A stretch of 64,000 nucleotides of DNA. Source: Pyricularia pennisetigena (lineage: Eukaryota > Ascomycota > Sordariomycetes > Magnaporthales > Pyriculariaceae). Every line of letters starts with the position of its first letter. Positions within the stretch are counted from its first letter, which is position 1. The stretch spans positions 2,956,169 through 3,020,168 of the forward strand of contig NW_021940918.1 in the NCBI RefSeq assembly GCF_004337985.1, in the 5' to 3' direction. Under the pieces are notes generated by a model that did no database searches, was not told the DNA's origin, and saw nothing but the letters and a program-made list of their open reading frames with translations. Position numbers and translations under genes: made by a program. Below are positions 56,560-64,000 of this stretch, one piece after another.

Positions 56560-57321
56560 AAAACACGTACCGGCGTAGCTCCCTGAGCCAACAATTGGCC
56601 CATCGCCAACCCTACCCGGAACTTTGAAGCCAGCGCCATTAGTGGAGGTCGCCGCGGCCATAGTCCCATCCTTGGCGATGGCGATCATGGAAATAGTATC
56701 GTGCGACTCCTGCGAGTCGGCACGAGTGAGAAGCGGAGGCGGCCCGGCAGGTGCCGCATACGGCCCGCACGACGTCTTTGGGTCCGGCGTGACGTTGACG
56801 CGATAGTTTGGCTGGCAGTTGTTGTCGCGCCAGGCTCGGCACCGCTCGCGGGTGGCGTCGGTGGTCAGATCCTCCTCGCGCATGCCGTTGGACACGGCGA
56901 ACGCGGTGGCGAGGTCGCCGGCCAGCAGGCTGTGGGTGGTGCGGTCGCGGACGGCGCGGGCGGCCGACACGGCGTTCTTGATGCGGCGCAGGCCCGCCAC
57001 GGCGCCGGATTTCATGGCCGCGCCGTCCATGATCATGGCGTCGAGCGTCGTCTCGCAGTTCTCGTCGGGCGAGCCGCCGAAGCCCACCGAGCCGTCGCAC
57101 TGGCGCGCCTCGCACGTCGAGCACCCCACCTCGACCGCGTCCAGGGCCGCCGTGGCGGAGTCGGTCTTGCGGATGAAGTCGTACGCTGCGTCCGTGGCGG
57201 CCGTGAAGGGCCCGCCCCACGTGTTGATCACCATGGGCAGACCGGGCGAGGGCGCTGCTTGGGACAGGCCCAGTGCCGTGGCGGCCACGAGGAGTAGCTG
57301 TTGGTGCAGGCGAGAGGACAT
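56111..57321 (-). CDS. Secreted glycosylasparaginase/isoaspartyl peptidase-type Ntn hydrolase
   Basis: Three exons on the minus strand (56571-57321, 56243-56481, 56111-56188) encode 355 residues. The start MSSRLHQQLLLVAATALGLS is a signal peptide. HDTISM places the autoproteolytic nucleophile at Thr209, where the precursor should cut into alpha and beta chains. GDGPIVGSGSYADDEVGG and GCGATGDGD are the substrate-binding Gly-rich segments of glycosylasparaginase. The family cleaves Asn-linked GlcNAc or beta-aspartyl peptides. Intron 1 (56482-56570) is 89 bases, of which 50 are one homopolymer. The last intron, inferred from a GTAAGG donor, CTAAC branch and CATAG acceptor, replaces a read-through tail by GGNMNETQVVSVPPIS. 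Confidence 0.88.
56509..56558. repeat. Poly(A) tract, 50 nt, inside an intron
   Basis: Uninterrupted A run on the + strand, hence poly(U) in the pre-mRNA of the minus-strand Ntn hydrolase gene. It fills more than half of the intron. Confidence 0.95.
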
Positions 57322-58025
57322 GGTCACTTGCGTCAATTCGGTCGGGGAACTGAGGGCAACAATTTGACGACTTTGAACATGAGGAGGATGCTAATTCTCA
57401 GCTCTCGACTTGGAGGATGAGAGGAGTTGCTCAATTGATATCTTGACAACACCGACCCCGCACGCGCACACCTCACTAGACTAGATTCAAGTCCAATTCA
57501 GGCCCCAAGATAGTCGACGCAGTAAAAAAACAATCAAGTACTACGTAGTAGATAGTTGGGTAGCATGGTAGTGGAGGAATGGATTGGCGCGCGCTGCTTG
57601 ATCCGGAAGGTCGAGCTGCAACCCGTCGTCTGAACCCTGTTCCTGGCTCGGTTGAATCGGTTGAATCAACACCGGCATGCCGTACCAAGAGACAAACGCA
57701 TGGGAGAAATTGGGGNNATAAAAAGATCACGTCTTAACTGAGCAACTCGGGCTGGGTGCCTCAAGCTCAACACAAATGAAACTCTTTTCTTGAGAATTTC
57801 CATTATTGATTCTTTTGAAATATACATGTGTCACCAAGCATGCGATGCGCAATTGCTGCTAGCTTTTCCTGATGATTAATATTGCCTTTTCCTGCCTTTT
57901 TAAATTCTTCGCAAAAGCCCGATCCTCATAAAGTTGCCGCCAGATGGTCATGGTCTCGTTTCATTATGTACGGGAGTAGCCTCCCAGTCTAAAAAACTGT
58001 CGTGCACCATACCAATAACCTCCTC
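57322..58025. other. Intergenic, two unresolved bases
   Basis: Promoter region of the Ntn hydrolase and 3' region of the next gene. NN at 57716-57717. No gene seen. Confidence 0.6.
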
Positions 58026-58850
58026 TCAAACGCGGCTAGTGATTGGCAGCCGACCCGCGACAATGTCCTTCTGGGCCTGGCGCGACAAGTTGATCTCCTC
58101 AATAATCATATGCTGCCTCTCCTGCTCGAGATGCTCCTCCTCCGAGGCGTCGCCGTACCAGACCGCAGCGTAGATTTCGATCCCTGAGCCCTTGTCAGCG
58201 TGCTCGGGGAAGTCGGCGCCCTTGATGTCGCGCACGGCGATGTGCAGGATGCCAAAGATGGTGCCGTCCATCAGCGTTTTGTCGCCGGCGAACTGGATGG
58301 GGAAGTCGGGCAGCTGGTCGAGCATATCGTAATTGTGCTGGTTGACTGGTTTGAAGTTGGGGATCGTAAAGTGCGTAACGACGCCGCCCCAGCCTTCGAT
58401 GATCTCGGACGACAGGGCGCCCGTGGCAGGGTCCGCCACGGTTTGCTTGTAGTAGTGCTCGGCGTTGGCGTCGTTGTTGGCCAGGTCGGCCAGCGGGCTT
58501 GCGAACCACAGGGCAAAGGCCTGGGCCGTCACGTTGGGCAGGAATGCCAGCGTCCGTCCGCTGGCTGCCTTCCACTCCTTGCCCGATGAGCGGGCGACGA
58601 TGTCGCGCCAAAAGACGTCGCCCTTTTCGATCTCGGGCTTCAGCAAATCCTTGAGGGCCTGGGGTCCGAGCAGGGTTTTGAGCGTGTGCAGGGCGGTCGC
58701 CGATGTGTTATACCAGTACTCGTGCCAGTGCGCTGCGACTGCGGGCCCTGAGGTGACGAAAGTGTGGCCGTCGACCACCTGGTCGACCTGGGCTGAGGCG
58801 AGGCCGGACACTGTGGCCGCCATGGTGAGGATGGTTGACAGGCGAACCAT
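58026..58850 (-). CDS. Secreted protein of unknown function
   Basis: Single-exon minus-strand gene of 274 residues. The start MVRLSTILTMAATVSGLASA is a signal peptide; the ATG at 58850 was preferred because the longer frame would place 21 polar residues before it. The mature protein has no Cys in the part I read, is rich in Trp and His (AAHWHEYWYNTSATALH near the N-terminus) and contains PNFKPVNQHNYDMLDQLPDF and AVWYGDASEEEHLEQERQHM. It ends AQKDIVAGRLPITSRV. Even spacing of short hydrophobic strands suggests a compact, possibly NTF2-like or lipocalin-like secreted domain; this is a guess. The family was not recognised. Confidence 0.8.
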   Translation of the reverse strand: MVRLSTILTMAATVSGLASAQVDQVVDGHTFVTSGPAVAAHWHEYWYNTSATALHTLKTLLGPQALKDLLKPEIEKGDVFWRDIVARSSGKEWKAASGRTLAFLPNVTAQAFALWFASPLADLANNDANAEHYYKQTVADPATGALSSEIIEGWGGVVTHFTIPNFKPVNQHNYDMLDQLPDFPIQFAGDKTLMDGTIFGILHIAVRDIKGADFPEHADKGSGIEIYAAVWYGDASEEEHLEQERQHMIIEEINLSRQAQKDIVAGRLPITSRV

Positions 58851-61113
58851 TTTGTTGGTAGGGAAGTTGGAATATGTTTTTATGTGACAGGGAGAGAGAA
58901 ACAGATTAGCCAAATAGCGTAAGCTTGGTGGTTCGGAATTCTCGGGTGAGCCGCAGGTGGTAAATAAAGGTGAGACAAACGAAGGGATTGTTGAATAGTC
59001 GTTATGAGCCGAGTCTGTTTGATCGAGTGGCCGTCTTGACTTTTATAGGTCGATGCTGAATTAGCAATTGCCTCACCGTTGTTAAAAAAAATCCATGAAC
59101 AGCATCTCGGCCACTCCCCCCGGATGCGGAGCGAATGGGGATTGGTGGGTACGGGAAGCTCGCAGACTATTGATAAAGTGCCCAGTCTCGAAAAAGTGGA
59201 TTGAAAGGAGCCAACAAGGCCCTTGCAGAAGCAGTTCTCCCCGAACTCTAGGAGGCAGCTTTTTTCACACCAACACGGAAGCTGCTAGGCGGATGGATTT
59301 TCTACCGGGCTTGGCTCAATTACGACGTAAGCCCGCCATCAGCCGTATCTCCGCAAATCATGTTCCGTGTACAAAGCGAAAGTGGCCAAAAAAAAAAAAA
59401 AAAAGCCTCCATCCATCCATTCATCCACCACAAACGTCTACCGAGATCCACGAAACCGGTCCATCCCTTTTGAGGAATGTTTTTTTTTTTTTTTTTTTTT
59501 TGCTAACCAACATGGATTTGCTTTGGTGATAAGGGATGAATTCTTGTCACCTGATGTGATAGCCATTGGCAAGGATTGAGCTCCTTCTATTCATGCTATT
59601 GTGTATTTATGCTATTGTGCGAGGTTACAGTAGGGAGGGTTATGCTTACAAGGCAAGGGAGAAAGAAAAACGGTTTTGAAAAAGAAAAAAAGGAGAAGAA
59701 AAAGAACTAACAAGCCAAGCAATCTGTGATAGCATTCATCTCTTCGTGCCAATCAGGCATATTCTACCGATGCATACTACCGGCACCTATAGCCACGAAG
59801 CTTGTCGAAACGCTCAAGATCGCCAATCGTGCGTGCATGCCCTTCCTCGAAGCTGAATGCAGCTTGCAACCCCTGGCAAAAAGTGGGGGTTTGTGACAGA
59901 GCTAGTCCTACCGGACTCGTTATTTGTCCAATCAGGTGCGCCGTTCAGAGGGAGGATTTCCTCTTTGAGACAGTGGGTTCTTGGGGAGGAGGCAAATCCG
60001 AAAACATTGAAATTACCATGGTCAACGTACGAATACCCCATGATTCTTTTTCTTTTTCTTTTTCTTTTCAACGCTGGATTTCTTTGCGAAATCTTTTCCC
60101 GATGGCCAATGTCCGAATTCCTGCGACTGGGTTGTTGAAAAATTCAAAAGAGATGCTTGCCGAACGCCCGATTTGGCCTGGCAGGATGCAAAAGCCGTTC
60201 AGCAGAATATAATGGCGACTGGACAAAAAGAGACTGGGCAAGTCTTGTGGCAAGGGAAAGAGTGTGCAGCAGCAGACAGAGGAGGGAGAGAAACCGGCCG
60301 GGTGATCTCAAGGCAATCCTCACTACAATCCTGTTGCCTCACCTTGTAATTAAGTATCAAAATGGATGACTTTGCCCAGGTGACCCGGCAAAGGTGCGGC
60401 CCTTACATCGGACCTTGGCTTGCTGGCGTACAAAATCCAAAAAAGGTGCCTTTTGCGGTCGAAGGAGTCCGCATGTATATGACTTGGGGGTCAGTAGAGG
60501 ACAATGCAAATCTAGACCGAGGCGAAGGCCCACCAAAAAGTCTGTAAAGTAAAGAAGATTCGAAAGAGATCGGTAATGCTAGAGTAAACTGATTAGGTTT
60601 TGGTCTAATATCCTCGGAATTTGAGTTAAGGAGGGCAGGCACCGTCTGTTATTGGAAGGCTAGATCTACATGGCAAGTGGAACGAGACTTGAGAAATTGT
60701 TGCGACTATCTTACAAAATGACTTTGATAGGAAATTACGAAGTCCCAGCACAAAAGGATGCTTTGTACAAACCTGAAACAAAAGATGTGCGACTGGTGCA
60801 GTCAGTGAGAATGACAGTTTCCATTCAAGGCAATTGTCCCAGAACGCGATTAATATCATCCAAACAGCCCATGAGCAATACCTTTACTCACCTCCACATG
60901 TTTTCCCCAAGTCACAGCCGCACATGATAAGCAAGTTTCAATAAAAGCGAGGGTATTTTATATTAATATTCTAGAGCGTACGTTGTCCGGACAATAATCC
61001 TGATTGAGCGCGAACTCGGAGACGGACAGAAGAAAACACGATGCCCGTTAAAGCTTTTGTAGGAAAAGAAAGCAAAGGTTTGGATAGCCAAAAGCGATCA
61101 AGGTCCCGGTCAA
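58851..61113. other. Long intergenic region with T22 tract, no gene seen
   Basis: Contains A16 near 59389, T22 (59480-59501) and a TTTTC repeat around 60045-60068. Short frames on both strands (59095-60642) have no family motif. Confidence 0.6.
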
Positions 61114-63163
61114 TCAGCCGGAGTAGCCCCAGCGAGGAGCGTTGATGATCACGCCGACGAGGCAGCCAGAGAGGATACCAGCCACGGGTAGGGTGATGAA
61201 CCAGCCCATGTAGATCCAGGCAACCATGCGCCAGTTGATAGTACGCCAAGTGCCAGAGCAGAGACCGACACCAACGGTGGCGCCAGTGATGCACTGAGTG
61301 GTAGACACAGGGAGCTCTGTAAGAGATATTGTTAGTTACGTGAGGAAAAAAAAACAAAAAGCCGAAAAAGAAAAGCAGAAGATACGTACTGAGACGAGTG
61401 GCCAGAATGATGGTGACAGCAGCGCCCAACTCCATAGAGAAACCGCGGGATGGCGAGTGCAGCGTGATGCGGTTACCCAGGTTCCTCATGATGTTGTATC
61501 CGTATGTCCAGATACCAAGAGCAATACCAGCACCACCAAATGCGCTGTACAAGTTAAAACAAACATGTTAGCCGTCGTCCCACTTTGAAAGTTTTGCCAA
61601 AAGATCCTAAGCAGATAGACTTACAGAATCCAGAACGGGACGTCCGACTTGCTGCCCGAGATGGCACCAGAATTCCAGATGTTGTAGATGGTGGCGTAGG
61701 GACCGATGGCGTTGGCGACATCATTCGCACCGTGGGTGAAAGAGGCGGTACAGGCAGTCATGACTTGCATGAACGAGTAGAGGTACTCGGCCCTGTTGTC
61801 GTAGTGCGGCACGCCGGCGTGAATCTTCTCCAGGTCGCCCGTGAGGATGCTCTCCTTCTTCTGCATGTTGATAATGTCTTGGTCCACACCGCTGAGGAAG
61901 ATCTTCTTGAGGAACCAGTACATTACGGGTCCCGAGTGCCACTTGCCCTCAGGCCTAGGTCCGACAAGCGGCTTGTGGGTGTAAGTGCCCTGTGCACCGG
62001 TGCGAACACCCGAGTTGGTCGCAGCTGCGTTGTTGTTTTGAGATCCAGAGTCAGAATCGGTGTGGGCAATCTTCTTGGACGGGTCTTCTTCCGTCGTCTT
62101 TTCGCCGGTGACCTCGCTACCGTTCGTGGCGCCAACCACTCCGGTCTCAACGTCTTGCTGCTCGGCAGCGCGGCGGGCTTCGAGATCTTCCTTGGTCAAG
62201 TGTCCCTCGTAAAAGTTACGGATACCGCCGGAAGCACCCTCAGGTTGAACAGGGGGCTCGGGGCGCCTGAACAGGAGTGGGCCCTGGAAGATGTGGTACC
62301 AACGCAGCTCCCAGTCGTTCTTGGCCACCAGGCGGTACAGCCATGGGACGAGGAAGATGGCCATCAGAAGACCCCAGCCAGCACCGACACCAACGATCAG
62401 GCCGGCGAGTTGGCCATCACTCCAGTCGTCCAGGTCGATAGAACCTCCCTTCCAGCAGATAAGCATGGTGAGCAGCGCCGCGGTCATGCCAAAGTAGAAG
62501 GGAACCGTCATCAGACCCCAGAGGACGGGGTTTTCGCGAAGCATGACCAGATATTTCGTAATGGTGAAGATGATGGCACCGAAAGCGCCGGCAAGACCAG
62601 GTGCGATGATCCAGGCCAGGAAGACGGAAACGACACCACCATTGATTCCGCCCTTGGCGTCGTACCAGATAACGTTGTTGGCTCCAACTGTTGCTACACC
62701 CATACCGATGACGCCGCCCATGATCGAATGGGTGGTGGAAACGGGTAGACCAATTTTTGTGCAGACTGTAAGGTAGAGCGACGAGGCAACAATAGCGCAA
62801 GCCATGCCGAGCATGAGCACTGTAGGGTTCTCCTCGTAAAAGTCAAGCTTGACGACCTTGGTACGAATGGTATCTGCGACACGTTGACCAACACCAATTG
62901 CTCCAGCAAACTCGAGAATGGAACCCAAGCTCATGGCCTGGAGGTAGGTGATGGATCGGGACGAGACCGATGTGGCCCAGGAGTTGGCGACATCGTTGGC
63001 ACCTGTGTGACGAAGACGTCAGCAACAAAATCCCTTTTTAAGGATTCTGCCAAGTATGTCAATAATACTTGTAGATAATTAGAAACATACCAATGTTCCA
63101 CGCGTCGAGGAACGCAAAGATGGTGCCAATGGCAAAGATGTAATCAAACTGGTGAAGAGGCAT
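61114..63163 (-). CDS. PHO89: Na+/phosphate symporter, PHO89 type (PiT family)
   Basis: Four exons on the minus strand (63091-63163, 61625-63002, 61390-61544, 61114-61316) encode 602 residues; all joins keep phase. The PiT signature GANDVANS spans the first join, and its second copy GANDVANAIGP lies near residue 480. Each half also has a substrate-site segment (GLPVSTTHSIMGG and LPVSTTQCITGA). A hydrophilic loop of about 190 residues, rich in Ser/Thr/Asn/Glu, joins the two membrane halves. The protein imports phosphate with sodium at alkaline pH and is normally induced by phosphate starvation. It ends RWGYSG. Two CACGTG boxes lie upstream. Confidence 0.95.
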
Positions 63164-64000
63164 CTTTGCAATCAGCAGCGCTGAGGCCGGCACCTGAAGA
63201 TGTTCCAAAAGAGATCAAACCTGTCAAAGAAACAGACTTCTTTCACTGGCGAGGAATAATTGGCTGCCGTCAAAGGTGCCAGATGGTGCGATCGCAAGGC
63301 CTGTAGGGCTAGCTTGGGGATGCAGGACCAGAGAAGGGACGGGAAAAGAAACCGTACCAACGGGGCATGCGAGTTGATTTTATAAACTGTGCACACATGG
63401 CCGATTTGCCCCCCTGGGTGGCCAAATGGGACTGGAAGGATGTAGGAGGGGCTAGGGGGTCTCACACTATAGACGCATGCATGATTCCACAAAATCATTG
63501 CATCGAGCTGAGAGTGACGCCTGGTCGCTGAATCTCGAATCGACGGCGGCCCCGTCCACTGTAACCTCCAGACCCCCCAGTGAGCTCAAGGGTGTGGCAG
63601 GAAGTGGCATCTGGACAACGACTCCCCACGTGTTGCCGTCGCCACAGGCTGTTTGGCCGTATGGGCAGGCAGGCGGATACCTTTAGGCGTCCACAGGTTC
63701 GGACCAGTTACCGACCTGATCAAGGCCAAGGAGAGTGATATCGCCAAAGTTCCTGTTGGAGACACTGTGCCAGCCCAGAGTGGGTAGTCCCGGCCGTCAC
63801 CGGTAACTGGAAGCGTTACCGAACGAAGCCTTTTTGCTCCCCCTCTGGGCGCCGAGACATGATCAAACATTGACGGGAAGATGCCAAAGAGACGGCCTTA
63901 TTGTTGCACGTGCTGTTCCGTAACTGGGTAGTCGGGAATCTCATTCGTTAGATGGTGCTGATGGGAAGGAGGAAGAACAGTGGGGGGAAGTCAACATCTC
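63164..64000. other. Upstream region of PHO89 to window edge, no gene seen
   Basis: Holds the two CACGTG boxes; no frame here shows family features. Confidence 0.6.
63627..63912 (-). promoter_or_regulatory. Two CACGTG boxes upstream of PHO89
   Basis: CACGTG occurs at 63627-63632 and 63907-63912, 464 and 744 bases before the PHO89 start. This is the core site of the phosphate-starvation bHLH activators (yeast Pho4, Neurospora NUC-1). Chance alone would give about 0.2 such sites in this stretch. Binding is inferred. Confidence 0.45.

Noticed and set aside
61585..62748. 387-residue frame on + across PHO89
   Set aside because: Shadow of the minus-strand symporter exon.
1..64000. CRISPR arrays, prophage, insertion sequences, operons
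   Set aside because: Eukaryotic gene structure throughout; no direct-repeat/spacer arrays and no intact transposase or reverse transcriptase was recognised.

Overview
This window is nuclear DNA of a filamentous ascomycete, most likely a Sordariomycete (possibly Magnaporthales; the order is a guess from overall gene character). The evidence is short introns (about 50-220 nt) with GTRNGT donors, CTAAC-like branch sites and YAG acceptors; dispersed monocistronic genes; pyrimidine-rich leaders; and fungus-specific families (hydrophobin, MARVEL membrane protein, S28 peptidase, secreted Cys-rich protein). I support 24 protein genes (one cut by the left edge) and one tRNA-Lys. Exon joins were worked out by hand from reading phase and splice motifs.

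Left part, 1-38 kb: fourteen consecutive protein genes all on the + strand. They are a 2OG-Fe(II) oxygenase C-terminus, a large secreted protein (DUF7029/DUF7223-like), a small secreted 8-Cys protein, a MARVEL protein, an Hsp20 chaperone, a flavin monooxygenase, an unknown conserved protein, a copper amine oxidase, tRNA-Lys(UUU), a seven-TM orphan membrane protein, an OPT oligopeptide transporter, a mitochondrial enoyl-CoA hydratase, a mitochondrial LEA-like repeat protein, a secreted S28 serine peptidase and a secreted GDSL/SGNH hydrolase. A run of Ns (37797-37879) follows.

Right part, 38-64 kb: mostly - strand. It holds two small unknown proteins, an MFS sugar transporter, a three-exon class-I-like hydrophobin (+), COQ1 polyprenyl diphosphate synthase (-) sharing a divergent promoter with a VMA12-like V-ATPase assembly factor (+), an Eco1-type zinc-finger protein without an acetyltransferase domain (+), a secreted glycosylasparaginase-type Ntn hydrolase (-), an unrecognised secreted protein (-), and a PHO89-type Na+/phosphate symporter (-) with two upstream CACGTG boxes.

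The genes do not form an evident biosynthetic cluster. Several suit nutrient acquisition or surface and host interaction (OPT, S28, SGNH, sugar and phosphate transporters, hydrophobin, Cys-rich protein). The most unusual non-genic features are a degenerate tandem array at 11.29-11.97 kb whose units carry hairpins with a conserved loop and varying, mostly paired stems, and an abundance of very long poly(A)/poly(T) tracts (up to 67 nt), two of them inside introns.
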